The notes: a model not told the origin generated them from the sequence alone. A DNA stretch of 64,000 bases from Acanthaster planci (GCF_001949145.1 NW_019091359.1:1599204-1663203), one strand, 5' to 3'. Shown: positions 11,510 to 22,009, counted from the first letter of the stretch. Numbers and translations: made by a program.

Positions 11510-11720
11510 TGCGTATTACACTCTGGAGAAGGCGTATATAGCGAGAGTATACTCTCGCTCAATCGCGGGTCGCACTCCAGCTGATCGAGAGCTCAGGAGT
11601 ATACTCGTGTTAACACACACAGCTCGCTCGAACGCACCCAAGGAGTTTGAACTGCCCACGCTGTTCCATCTGGCTAATTACTACTTTCTGGCATGCTAAG
11701 TGTGTCCAGAGTGTAACGCA
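11510..11720. mobile_element. Probable MITE or fold-back element with internal perfect palindrome
   Basis: The ends are inverted repeats: TGCGTATTACACTCTGGA at 11510-11527 pairs with TCCAGAGTGTAACGCA at 11705-11720, differing by a two-base indel. Inside are a perfect 20-base palindrome (AGCGAGAGTATACTCTCGCT, 11540-11559) and a second copy of its core, GAGTATACTC, at 11597-11606. There is no coding capacity for a transposase, so it would be non-autonomous. I cannot define the target-site duplication with certainty. Confidence 0.65.
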
Positions 11721-12148
11721 CGAGCTGTTTCACAACCACGAGACCCCTTTGTATCCTATGATCGCCGCCGCAATGTTTCGCTGGTAATCTGCATCCTTAA
11801 AACTTTATGTGCTGAAATAGAGTAAATCGATTATTCTTTTGTGCTTGATATGATCTCACAAAAATGTAAAATTCAATGCTTCCGCAGTTGCTTGTGTTAA
11901 GTCGTGTGCCCTAAATGTTCATGTGCAGTTACTGCCCTTCTCGAACACTTTCTTCTGGGAAAAATAGGCAAGTTGTGGGTAAGAATTGGTGATTATAATA
12001 ATTATATAACACTGTGTTTCATGACATCCCATGATCTTAGCCAAATTCGTACCGAGTCTTCGAAGACTGATGTCTTAGAGGGAAAAAAAAACAAACAAAC
12101 ATTGCACTGATAATGGAAGAGTATAACAAAATAACGAAGTTTACTCAC

Positions 12149-12344
12149 AATGACAAAGCTAATATTACAGGCTCCACTTGTCCAGCTAGACTGGAGGCAG
12201 CAAGGGGGCATTTTTTGCATTTTTCTGTCATTCATCTGACTGGGCGGCAACGATAATCCAGCACTTTGAAGTGCCAGAGCTGAATTTACTTCTTTTTCCT
12301 TTCTCCATGATGATTTCTGTCTCCCTGAACGTACCATCACCTTG
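12149..12344 (-). CDS. Candidate second exon of a small secreted protein (weak)
   Basis: A minus-strand open stretch is bounded by a usable acceptor (AACAG before CAAGGTGATGG) and a good donor (GTCATT then GTGAGTAA). It opens in phase 2, which matches the phase-2 donor of the signal-peptide-like exon at 13472-13563, giving a continuous frame. The product is very basic (dibasic pairs, WRKEKE, DRK) and ends with three cysteines (PPCCLQSSWTSGAC). Another frame is also open through the same DNA, so coding status is uncertain. I do not recognise the family. Confidence 0.22.
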
Positions 12345-13471
12345 CTGTTCAGCAGCGATACGTGTTTCTACTTTGGGGAATTCTGGCCCCAAGATATCTC
12401 TCCTCAAGCAATCTGGTTTTGCGAATTTGCAGCGGTACAGATCCCAAATTTTCATAATCATTAATTTTCAAATAAGTTTTGTTTTTTACTGGCATGATAG
12501 TGACAAGCCAAGCACACCGACCACCAAACGTGGGTTGAAGAATTTGACTGTTTCAATTGTTAATTAAACAAAGAAATTATTTTTTCGTAATATTTATCCT
12601 GAGATTCACAAAGATGAGCAAGACTTTTTTTCGAACTGTGTGACATATTCTAATTGGTTGTGGATTTGATTTTGTAAATAGAACGATAGAGTTCTTAGTA
12701 TCTATATTGAAAACATAAGATCCCAAGGAATGTGTTATTATTGGGACGTTCATACCTGGGGTGGTGATACCCTACGGTGGTGGGGTACGCTTTTTTAGGT
12801 TAGGAATTGATCTCTCCTGTGATAAAGATACTTCAAACAAAGATCAAAAATTGGCACAAGGAATTTTTCTGACTGTATACAAGAGTTGATTTATTTCTAT
12901 TTGAAATCAAGTTGAGAAATTTAGGACTGCCCCAATATGTAGATTGAGAAAACTTACACAATTGTGGACACTAATAAATGAAGTTTGAAAATGATAAAAT
13001 AATTGATATGGATTGATTGACCAGTAATGGACAAAGAAACTTATGCTGTGATAATTGCAACAGTAAAAAGTGAAGTCATAAGATATGACAGATCCAATAG
13101 GCAAAGGGATAAGACTACAAGATAAAAAGACAAAAGGGCGCTGTGCAACCTGCTCTCTCTACAGAGTTCAGCTGTGTAAAAACCACACATTGAACCAGTT
13201 CAAGGACATGTAATAGTTGTTGAGTGCAACATGAAAAAGTCGTTACGTTTCGTGCATGAGTACGAGTCACATGGCCAAACTTTTCACACAACTTTCATGA
13301 CAACGCAACAAACAAAATCAGTCCAAATGATAAAGTTTTGACCTCACTCGGAGCCCACACTTGGCCCACACGTACTACGAGACAAATCTGTCATTGTGAA
13401 CAGGCCAGAACCGTGCTTAGCGATAAACGAATGATAAAAGTTGCAAAAGTTTATGACAAGAGTGAACTTAC

Positions 13472-13563
13472 GTCCTGACAGAACAAACTCCTGCTAGGGA
13501 GAGGCAGATCGTCACGTACGCCACGGCGAAGTACGTCGCGTAAGCGTACAAAAATACGCTCAT
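13472..13563 (-). CDS. Candidate signal-peptide first exon of an unidentified gene
   Basis: From the ATG at 13563 the minus strand encodes MSVFLYAYATYFAVAYVTIC followed by LSLAGVCSV, a hydrophobic stretch with small residues near the expected cleavage site. It is followed by the strong splice donor AC|GTAAGTTC, phase 2. No similarity to neighbouring families is evident. The only phase-compatible exon I can find downstream is 12149-12344. This could also be a chance open frame; 5' RNA evidence would decide. Confidence 0.35.
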
Positions 13564-14149
13564 GTCTGGTACGATTTTATGGACTAAAACCTGTTTTGGC
13601 AGACTAATATTGATGAGGATACGATTAATTTATGATTATGGCAATGAACAACCACTTGGGCGACTCTACAAAGAAAATACAACAATTTAAATACAATATC
13701 GGGACTATGTTGAATGCGTGAGGACACTCGGGCTTGGGAGAAAGTGCGTGGTGTGGAAACCTGATAGAACCCTAGACTTGACAAAGTCTGACCACCACAT
13801 TATTTTGTTACATTTTGAAGATTAGTACACTCAGTCAAATAGAAACAACGGAGAAAGTTTGTGGAAGCTGAGCAGATTCACTCGTTTACTTGGATAAACA
13901 TTGATTATAATTATAATGTCACGACCGGTTGCGAATGACCATGGGCAGTGGTCATGGGCGCCACTAGCCTGGTAGGAAGGTCCGCCAAATGGTCAGCCGT
14001 GGATGCTGAAGCCGGTCTTCAACAGATAGTTCAGTCAACTTCGAGACAGAAGCCAAAAGTGCCACTTCACATAATTAATTGGCAATATTTAATGCCTCAG
14101 AAATGGAATTGACAAGATCAGAAATTTTAGATAAGAATCAGTTATCTAC

Positions 14150-14610
14150 AAAAAGAGATGTATCTATTTCGTTTCCTGTTTTGGATGGACTGTGAACTCT
14201 AGGGTCATTGGGATGAATTTATGCACCAAAATGCACAAAGCCAGGGGACCCTCACGGGTAATGCTATGAAGTGCAATTACATGCAGAATTTTATGCAGGA
14301 ATGGGCGGACTGAGCTTTGTTTGATCTCAGTTTATGATGTCAGAATGCGAATCATTAAACATCAAGGGAGCTCTAGGACCCTCTAAGCGACCAATTTTTA
14401 GAACCGCAATCACACGACCCCAATCTTCAGAAGCGGAAACGAAATAGAGATATCTCTTTTGCATAACTATATTAGTAATAAAGATAGCTATATTAGAAAT
14501 AGAGATATTGCTGTTAACGGTAGAGATATGTCTATTTCACTATTAATAACAAAGATATACCTATTTCTATTTCTTTGCACGTCTCGAAATAAAGATATCT
14601 CTAGTTTGGG
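14150..14610. repeat. Cluster of degenerate AGAGATATC / TCTATTTC motifs
   Basis: Seven degenerate copies of an A-rich motif around (A)GATAT, several followed by CTATTTC, occur at about 14157, 14446, 14473, 14494, 14520, 14546 and 14587. The spacing of the last six is about 20-45 bases. Several are locally palindromic (AGAGATATCTCT at 14449). It looks like a decayed AT-rich satellite or fold-back element in the 3' flank of the GPCR at 14784. No coding sequence is apparent. Confidence 0.5.
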
Positions 14611-14783
14611 ATTAAATATCAACTTTTCACGCCATAAATTCTAGCAGAAAGTAGGTCCTGTATGCAGCAGATATAAACATAGTTGCCATCACAGGTGTGT
14701 TTTAAACAATCAGTTATTGTTATCAGTCATTGTGCGAAAGAAGTAAAGTAAGCATGTACAGGTAGTACAATTACGATTTTCAA

Positions 14784-16055
14784 TTAACAGCCCTTGATCC
14801 TCTTGAAAACCAATTTGCAGTCTTTCCTAAACCGCCTGTTTGCCAGTCCGTAAATCAATGGATTAACAGCGTTGTTGATGTAAAGTACTGCATAAATTTT
14901 CCCCAGTATTTCATAGAACGCTGGGTTAGTGTACGATGCAAACCTTCCGGCAACAAACATGAAGTAGGGTAACCATGTTAGTAGAAACACCACACTGGTG
15001 ATGAAGAGCATTCTGGTTGTCTTACGCTGAAAGACAGCAGCGTCGGCCTTTGGTACTGCGTGTTCTGCATCATCGAGGATTTTGCTTGGATTACCACTCC
15101 CGCTAACGACACGAGAGTCTGTCTTATTTGATGTACCGGTACGTGTGGCCATTTTTTCTGATGGCGGTCGACCGACAGGACCTTTCTCGCTTTCGTCAAG
15201 AGATGACTTGTCAACAACGACATCACGGCTTAAGGCTCGCTTGAACTGCGAAGTGCCGGCATCGCCTTCTTCACCGGAGCTTGGCTTGCTGACATGTGTC
15301 GACACCGAAGAGACCAGGTTGGTCTTGGGATCGACGGTTGTGAGCGCAGCAGTGGACAGCCTTGTCGACAGTAAGTCACCTGCCCTCGAACAGAGGCGGT
15401 CTTCAACTTTGGCTCCAGGATGAACTCTGAGGTGTCTTTTGATTGTTAGGTAAACCTTTCCATAACATAATGTGATCATTACCACAGCTGCGACGAAGCA
15501 AAAAACTTGGAAAGCTTGTTCTACAGTCGTCAATGTAAGGTTGTCGGTTCTAGGGATAAAAGCTGGAATGTTGATGAAGAATGAAAATACCAGCACTGCC
15601 CCGGCTGTTATTTTGCCCCGTCTGTGCGTGAAGAACCGGCGATGTGGTCGGCAAACGCAGTCGTAGCGGTCTGCTGCTATCACTCCAGTCATCATAATTG
15701 ATGTACCGATAGCAACGTTGTTGAATCCTTGGAGGACTTGTTCGATCATCAAGAATACACCACCCACGATAATATCAGCCACGAATACAGCAGTGTAACA
15801 AATGCGATTTACACCAAGCAGGCAGACACAGAGGTCAGCCCAGGCTAAACCCATGATGAAAACATGTGTGCTGGTTTTCAGAGGTTTATTCCAATAGACA
15901 AAGAGAATGAGGCAGTTACCGGGCACACCGAACAAAAACACAATTATGTCCAAGACCAGTCGATATATCATGTTTGAGTCAGTGTCAGACGAGCCAAGAC
16001 CCCCTTCTGTTCTTTCATAAATGGCTGTAGAATTTGGCCTGGAAAAGTTTTCCAT
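14784..16055 (-). CDS. Rhodopsin-type (class A) orphan GPCR, intronless, copy 2
   Basis: Intronless receptor of 423 residues from the ATG at 16055 (MENFSRPNST), chosen because it aligns with the starts of the other two copies; an open extension upstream is 5' UTR-like duplicated DNA. Visible motifs: N-glycosylation site at 8-10, GVPGN in TM1, LAWAD in TM2, DRY at 129-131 then CRPHRR, Ser/Thr/Lys-rich ICL3, TWLPY in TM6, NPLIYGLANRRFRKD, terminal KGC. It is nearly identical to copy 1 in TM4, TM6 and TM7 but differs strongly in the TM2-TM3 linker (RICYTAVFVADIIVGG) and in ICL3, which suggests ligand-facing divergence (inference). As in the other copies, no TM3-start/ECL2 cysteine pair is visible. 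Ligand unknown. Confidence 0.93.
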   Translation of the reverse strand: MENFSRPNSTAIYERTEGGLGSSDTDSNMIYRLVLDIIVFLFGVPGNCLILFVYWNKPLKTSTHVFIMGLAWADLCVCLLGVNRICYTAVFVADIIVGGVFLMIEQVLQGFNNVAIGTSIMMTGVIAADRYDCVCRPHRRFFTHRRGKITAGAVLVFSFFINIPAFIPRTDNLTLTTVEQAFQVFCFVAAVVMITLCYGKVYLTIKRHLRVHPGAKVEDRLCSRAGDLLSTRLSTAALTTVDPKTNLVSSVSTHVSKPSSGEEGDAGTSQFKRALSRDVVVDKSSLDESEKGPVGRPPSEKMATRTGTSNKTDSRVVSGSGNPSKILDDAEHAVPKADAAVFQRKTTRMLFITSVVFLLTWLPYFMFVAGRFASYTNPAFYEILGKIYAVLYINNAVNPLIYGLANRRFRKDCKLVFKRIKGC

Positions 16056-16950
16056 GAGTTCCGATTTCTGCACGATCCTCAGCTCAGATGTATGGTATAG
16101 TGATTGTATTCTACGACGCTGCGACAGACGATGGCTTTGGCAGTGAAGAGAAACTCGGTTTGCTCTCGGTGTGTAAGAGGAAAATCTCAGCCTGGAATGC
16201 AGCTGTACACTGCTGATCGATGGACCAATCACAGCTTAGCAAGTTCATTTTGATAGTCATCGAGTTCGTTATGGTTGTTGTCATCGAACCATTGTGAATT
16301 ATATTTGTGTAAAACGCTACCATCTCTAAGTAGAATTCAAACACATCTTGCAAACAGTCGGCTTTGGTTTAACTGGTATACTTATTTAGTCATATACTCA
16401 ATGCTGACCGTATACCGTACATTAAAACACAAAAGACAACAGGCATTTTAAATAAATAACACTTAACCTTTCCTAGGAGCTGCTTTTGACCAAGTAAATT
16501 GTCGCCGACCTCGAGCCACAGCAAAGGCAAAACAAAATTTCCGCCCCTTGATTCAACTTTTAATTTAATGAGTATGTCAAGAAACTGATTTCTGGCCCAA
16601 TTTAATAAAGAGTGTGTGACGCGGCGTTTTCAACGGGCTTTTATTCAATTGAGGGAAACTGACCTTGATTAAATTTGGGTGTGCTTGGCGGCTTGTTAAG
16701 AATTTTTAAAAGCAAGCGTCTATTAAATTTTTGCTTCGGTCCTGAATAGGCATCAGAGAGTGCTAAGGGATAGGATGGGAGTTTTTTAAATAGCGCGTGA
16801 GTATTTCTTCGATGTGATTTTCTTGCGGCCAGTAGATACTTTGGTAGCAGCTGCAACTTATTGAGCAGAAAGATATAATAACTGAAGTATAACAAATAAA
16901 CCCCAACTATAGAGGTTATAAGTTCGATAAACTTCCTCAAATACGTTGAC
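16056..16950 (-). promoter_or_regulatory. Upstream block of GPCR copy 2 with CCAAT box at 16225-16231
   Basis: GGACCAATCACAGCTTAGC sits about 170 bases upstream of the receptor ATG and matches the phrase in the other array units. Similarity to 10172-11118 and 3767-4880 continues through a TTATTTAGTC stretch (near 16383), a CTCGAGCCACAGCAAAGG stretch (near 16510) and AGAGTGTGTGACG (near 16612). The region is treated as a shared promoter-proximal block; regulatory function is inferred from conservation only. Confidence 0.6.
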
Positions 16951-16959
16951 TTCAGATGC

Positions 16960-18750
16960 CTGAAATAAAATCAGGTAATTGTGATCCGACAAAATGACAA
17001 AATGAGAGTAGAGTTTCATCTTGCTCTTTCCTATTTTGAGGGCTCAATGTTGTAGGCCTATTGCCGTGGGGGACAAGTTTGGGTTTTGTAATATTTAAAA
17101 AATAAGCTGTCGCCTGTTTAATTCCAAATATTTCACAGGACTTTCAGAGCAACTTTGATGAGAGCAGTGTTCGTCCCTGGTAGGATATATTGAAATAATG
17201 TCGGAAACGAAGACGCCAGGCAGCCACAATAATGCAACATTATAACCTTTTACTTTTACCGTAAGTGTTCCGTGTTATACCACTGGAGAGCTCTTTTTAA
17301 TTAAATTGAATTAAAACTGAATTAAAAAATGCCAATATCTCAAGTTTTGAAAATTCCGACTTTCAGCTCATTTTGCGGCGACAGGCCACAATTATGTGAC
17401 GTCTGCCAGACAATGTGCCAACTAAGACTTAAACTTACCAAAAACTGGGCTCGAGGTTAATTAAACACTACGTTCCTTATTTGTTTTTATTAAAACCAAC
17501 TTCACATATTTATTTGACTTTTTTTTAGAGACATTAAACAATGGGACTACGTTTGGCTATAGCCAAGGGATCTAAAACTCTCCAGTCCATTTATTCAAGA
17601 GAATCTCCAACCATCCTGATCCAGATGATCACGTGCAATATATGGAACGTTAAAAGTCATGAAGCGCTGTGCTGAAGCGATAAGTTTTGCTAGCCCACTC
17701 ACCGGAATCAAATAATGCTGCATTGAAGATCGCTGAGGGAACCGTGCACCAACTGCTAGGACGTCTATATGAGACTGAGGCTCCACGTCAGGTTTCCTTG
17801 AACAACTCCTCCATGGAAAAAGAAAACAAGTACATGTATGCATTCCAGGCAACTGCATACATGCATATTGGGACTTCAAAGCGTGAAATACATGTGTTAT
17901 GCAAATGCACAATTTCTGGCAGTGAAGGCGTGCCGACCACCAAAAGGTTGCTATGAGAAGATATCAATGCGGTCACATTCACTTAAATAATACAATATAA
18001 TACATTATCAAATTTTCTACAATATTTGTACAATTCATGCATGTACAGATGTACCAAAATGAAATGTCAATTAGCTGCGTCACCAACCTGCGTGTTCGTT
18101 TAAGGTGTCGAAGTAAGAAAGTGAGGTCGCCTTTACTCGGACACGAAGTAGAAATAGCATGTATTATCCAGTATCTTAATAGCTCCGTAAATAATTCGAT
18201 ACTGAAGGCCAGCAATATATCATGCCAAACTTTAAACAGGAAAACTATGCAACTGTGATGTAGCGAACGGGAGGTATGTAGCTTATATTGCCTGCGGCTG
18301 GATGCTTGAACACAAAAAACGCTTCTTATTTCTGGCGGCCACCATGGTCCTCAGGCAGCCGCCTTTAATTTCGGGCTGTTGGCATTGACACTAAATCCCA
18401 AGGAGGAGATTACCTAACTTATGAAGTACAAATATTTCCATTCTGATAAATGTTTACGTTGCCAGAAACAATATTCACTCGGTGTTTGAGAAAATCCGTA
18501 TGCTATCCAATGACACCATTCCATTTCCGTTGTGGTAATTGAAGCGTACTTTTGCCATTGTCTCACCATGCCACCGATCCTTTCCCGAGTTGCATCAAGG
18601 AGTCTTTCCTTCAGTTCAATAAAAGAGGCTTGCCAACGCCTTGGCATACACTCTTTATTAAGTCTGGCGACCTCAAGTAGCATCCTTACACTTTGATTTA
18701 ATGAAAACGGGTCGAAAACGCCACAACAGACCTCTTTTGATTAACTTAGA
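16960..18750. other. Intergenic stretch between convergent-unit GPCRs, no confident gene
   Basis: A minus-strand frame at 18414-18683 (containing RWQASFIELKERLLDATRER) reads like protein and ends near a possible donor, but no partner exon or family is recognisable. Short plus-strand frames near 17687-17956 are also unassigned. Otherwise AT-rich, with no repeats that I can define. Confidence 0.4.
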
Positions 18751-18759
18751 TCATCGCGA

Positions 18760-19250
18760 GTTGCATCCAGGTGCTCTTATTGAATTTGTCGGAAAGGAGC
18801 TTGAAAACACCGCTTCTGCCAATCTTGATCAAACTAGGCCCGTACATGCGTCAGATTTAATTCAATTTGAATTGAAGGACTGTTCAATTTGTTCGGACTT
18901 TCCTGTGGCTCGAAGTCAGTGACAATTTAATTGATGAAGAGGAGCTCCCAAAAAGGTTACTTAAAACCCTCCGGTGCGCCGACCTCGTATTTATTTTATT
19001 TGAAATGCATTTTGTCTTCTTTGCTTGCAAACAACGAGTCCATGGATAAAATAAGAAGTGAGTCCTCATCCGAAAGACTGCTGTTTAAATCAAAGTGCCT
19101 CGATGGCAATAACTATTGCAACTTGCGTGAACCAGTGATTGGTCAACGGCGAACCTGCATATGTGATTGGACTACTGGGCATAGCACCCAATGAGAAAAC
19201 AGACATTTTGTTAATCACTTTTTGTCAACTGTATTGTCGGTAACACGCTT
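18760..19250 (+). promoter_or_regulatory. Upstream block of GPCR copy 3 with inverted CCAAT (ATTGG) at 19138
   Basis: This is the reverse-complement counterpart of the upstream blocks of the minus-strand receptors. Near 18800 GCTTGAAAACACCGCTTCTGCC matches the GTTGAAAACGCCGCGTCAC phrase upstream of copy 2, and AGTGATTGGTCAACGGC near 19134 matches the reversed CCAAT phrase. A second ATTGG follows at 19167. The inverted orientation shows that the whole unit, promoter included, was inverted or duplicated in inverse orientation. Confidence 0.6.
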
Positions 19251-19388
19251 TCCGTGATGCGTATGCATACACTCGCTACTTGTGCACTGAGTGCAGAGCG
19301 CGTTTCTCTTCACCGTCGATAGCTATCGTCCGTTGTTCTCTCGTGCAAACACACCGCCTGATCAGGTGAGGATCGTGCACGAAACGAC

Positions 19389-20666
19389 ATGTCGACAGTC
19401 ATGGAAAACACGTTCGAGCCGAATTCTACAGCCGCTTATGGAAGCAAAGAAGGAGCGTATGATTCGCTCGACATCGATTTATACAAATATCAACTGGTTT
19501 TGGAATCATTTATTTTCTTGTTCGGTGTGCCCGGTAACTGCCTCATTCTCTTTGTCTACTGGAGTAAACCTCTGAAAACCAGCACACACGTTTTCATCAT
19601 GGGTTTAGCCTGGGCAGACCTCTGTGTCTGCCTGTTCAGTGTTAATCGCATTTATCAAGGAGCTGTAATCATTAGTAATGCTATCGAGAGCGATGATTTC
19701 TTCAATACCCAACACATGATTTGGGCATTCAACAAATTGGCTATTTCCGCGTCTATTATTATGACTGCAGTGATAGCAGCTGACCGCTACGACTGCGTTT
19801 GCCGACCACATCGCCGGTTTTTCACGTACAGACGAGGCAAGATAACAGCCGGGGCAGTGCTGGTATTATCATTACTCATGAGCATTCCGTCTTTTATCCC
19901 TAGAAGCATCAACATTACGTTAACGACGACTGTGGAGCAGGCTTTCCAAACTTTCAACTTTGGTACTGCCCTGATAATGATCACTGTATGTTACGGAAAG
20001 GTCTATCTAACCATTAAAAAACACGTCCGAGTTGATGCTGAAGCCGTAACACGGAACCAAGATTGTTCGAGGGAAGATGACGAACGGTCGACAAGGATAC
20101 AAACTGATATGCTCACAGCCGTCGAGTCCAACACCACTGCAGTTTCTACCTTGTCGGCATTTGTCAGCAAGCCAAGCGAAAAGGCCAATGCCTGCACTTG
20201 GCCGTTCCAGGGGACCTCAAGCTATGATGTCGGTGTCAACGAGTCATTCCTTGAAGAAAGGGAGAAGCCACGTGTCGGTCGATCGCCAACAGCAAGAATG
20301 ACCCGACATACCGGTACATCAAAGAAGACAGACCCTCCTGTCGTTGGCGAGAGCGGTAATCCAAGCAAAATCCTCAGAGATGCTGGAAATACAGTACCAA
20401 AGACTGATGCTACCGGACTTCAGCGTAAGACAACAAGAATGCTCTTCATCACCAGCGTAGTCTTTCTACTAACTTGGCTGCCCTACTGGATGATTGTTGC
20501 TGCGCAATTTGCCTCCTACGGTAATCCAGTGTTCTATAAAATAGTGGGGAAATTTTCTCTCGCACTTTACGTCAACAACGCTGTGAATCCTCTGATTTAC
20601 GGACTGGCAAACAGGCGGTTCAGGAAAGATTGCAAGTTAGTTTTTAAGAAGTTTAAGGGCTGTTGA
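19389..20666 (+). CDS. Rhodopsin-type (class A) orphan GPCR, intronless, copy 3
   Basis: Intronless 425-residue receptor on the plus strand, opposite to its two intact paralogues. The start MSTVMENTFE is the first ATG of the aligned region; MENT four codons on is an alternative. Features: N-glycosylation sites at residue 12 and in ECL2 (NIT), GVPGN at 46-50, LAWAD at 73-77, DRY at 132-134 with CRPHRR, ICL3 at about 211-346, TWLPY at 362-366, NPLIY at 400-404, NRRFRKD, and terminal KGC. ECL2 and the TM3 start contain no cysteine, unlike canonical class A receptors. TM regions closely match copies 1 and 2; ICL3 is strongly diverged. Probable ligand class is not determinable from the sequence. 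Confidence 0.93.
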   Translation: MSTVMENTFEPNSTAAYGSKEGAYDSLDIDLYKYQLVLESFIFLFGVPGNCLILFVYWSKPLKTSTHVFIMGLAWADLCVCLFSVNRIYQGAVIISNAIESDDFFNTQHMIWAFNKLAISASIIMTAVIAADRYDCVCRPHRRFFTYRRGKITAGAVLVLSLLMSIPSFIPRSINITLTTTVEQAFQTFNFGTALIMITVCYGKVYLTIKKHVRVDAEAVTRNQDCSREDDERSTRIQTDMLTAVESNTTAVSTLSAFVSKPSEKANACTWPFQGTSSYDVGVNESFLEEREKPRVGRSPTARMTRHTGTSKKTDPPVVGESGNPSKILRDAGNTVPKTDATGLQRKTTRMLFITSVVFLLTWLPYWMIVAAQFASYGNPVFYKIVGKFSLALYVNNAVNPLIYGLANRRFRKDCKLVFKKFKGC

Positions 20667-20669
20667 AAT

Positions 20670-21250
20670 AAATCTGTACTTAAATGCTATTTGTGTGAGT
20701 ATAAAATGAACGTCTTTCGCACATTCTCTTCATGGAAAGTGATTGTGAAAAATACACAACTGACTACATGTTTGTGTCTGTTACATGTTGCACCTTGGTA
20801 GACTTAGGTAATGTGACAAGGACGTTTCTGTACTTTCTGCTACATTTTTTAATAAATGAAACTGTGAAAACAATATTATACAGAGCATGTGTTGGAATTA
20901 AGAAATCACTCAGAATGCAACTACGCACATTAATTATTTTCATGTAATTCATTCCTCTGAACAGGCCATGTAGTTTAGATGTTTAGCTTATAAGATGACG
21001 CTCGTCGTGGGGGATAGAGGTACCTTATTTCCTATTTTTGCACGATTTTGTCGCATATAGAAGACCCCGAAGGAGGTCAACACCTGAGTGTTTGGTTTCG
21101 CTTTCCGTTTGCATTGGCTTTGTTCCAAAAGAGAGAATACTACATGTTGGCGGCGGTCGGTTGGCGACAGCCGCTTGTGAAAGAAATTTAACGAATGTTG
21201 CGAAGTTTGGCAGGTGTTTGCAACGAAATGAACACAGAAACTCCAACGAG
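20670..21250. other. 3' flank of GPCR copy 3 and intergenic DNA
   Basis: AT-rich 3' flank with no convincing open frame of its own. Short overlapping frames near 21025-21296 merge into the minisatellite and show no family signature. Confidence 0.45.
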
Positions 21251-21287
21251 AGATGCATGTGTATTCAGTCTCATGTTTATGCACTGT

Positions 21288-21503
21288 AGTCCCCATAGTG
21301 ACGGTAATCTATGGAGTCCCCATAGTGACGGTAATCTATGGAGTCCCCATAGTGACGGTAATCTATGGAGTCCCCATAGTGACGGTAATCTGTGGAGTCC
21401 CCATAGTGACGGTAATCTATGGAGTCCCCATAGTGACGGTAATCTATGGAGTCCCCATAGTGACGGTAATCTATGGAGTCCCCATAGTGACGGTAATCTG
21501 TGG
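21288..21503. repeat. 27-bp minisatellite, 8 units with a 4-unit higher-order pattern
   Basis: Eight head-to-tail units of exactly 27 bases run without interruption. Each contains CCATAG and CTATGG as 6-base inverted arms separated by 10 bases. Units 4 and 8 end CTGTGG, the other six end CTATGG, so the array is a duplicated tetramer (A A A G, A A A G; 108-bp period). A ninth diverged unit lies at 21545-21569. Because 27 is nine codons, open frames run through the array on both strands; these are a by-product of the period and not evidence of a gene. Confidence 0.95.
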
Positions 21504-22009
21504 AGGGATGCGTGTATCTCCATTCTCATTCCTATACACTTGGAACCCCATAGTTACGGTAATATATGGCCACAGACAAAAAAATCAAAGTGAAGTAGAA
21601 GGCTTTACTGATCGTAGCTATCACAAGTTCTTGTGTACCCCAAGATGATAATGATTTTCTTCAGTTTAAGAGCAAGCGTAGAAGCAGACGCATTGTAGCG
21701 TTCATCCTCATTATAAGGGTATCGTACATTTTAACAGTCATGCACTGTATCGATACATTGAACATGTAAAAGGGTAACTATACTATGGTTAAAATTATAA
21801 ACATTTCACGTGAGTCTTGGCATTTGCATTTTTGTGGCAAGGCAATTAACTGAAATCCCCAAATCTGTTTGAGTTCAGGTCTTTAAAGTAAGATTTGTTT
21901 TGCCCTACTTTGTAAAAATCCTGCACAAGTCAAAACGAGTATAGTACGTATGTAGACGGGACGTATCAAATGAAGACCAGCCCTTCTCGATCTTATTGAA
22001 ACAATAGGT

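Noticed and set aside
21288-21503. CRISPR-like repeat array
   Set aside because: Units are contiguous with no spacers, and the DNA is eukaryotic; it is a minisatellite.
21188-21648. Long open frames on both strands across 21188-21648
   Set aside because: They arise because the 27-bp repeat period is a multiple of three; the encoded nonapeptide repeats in three frames have no family and no start or splice context.
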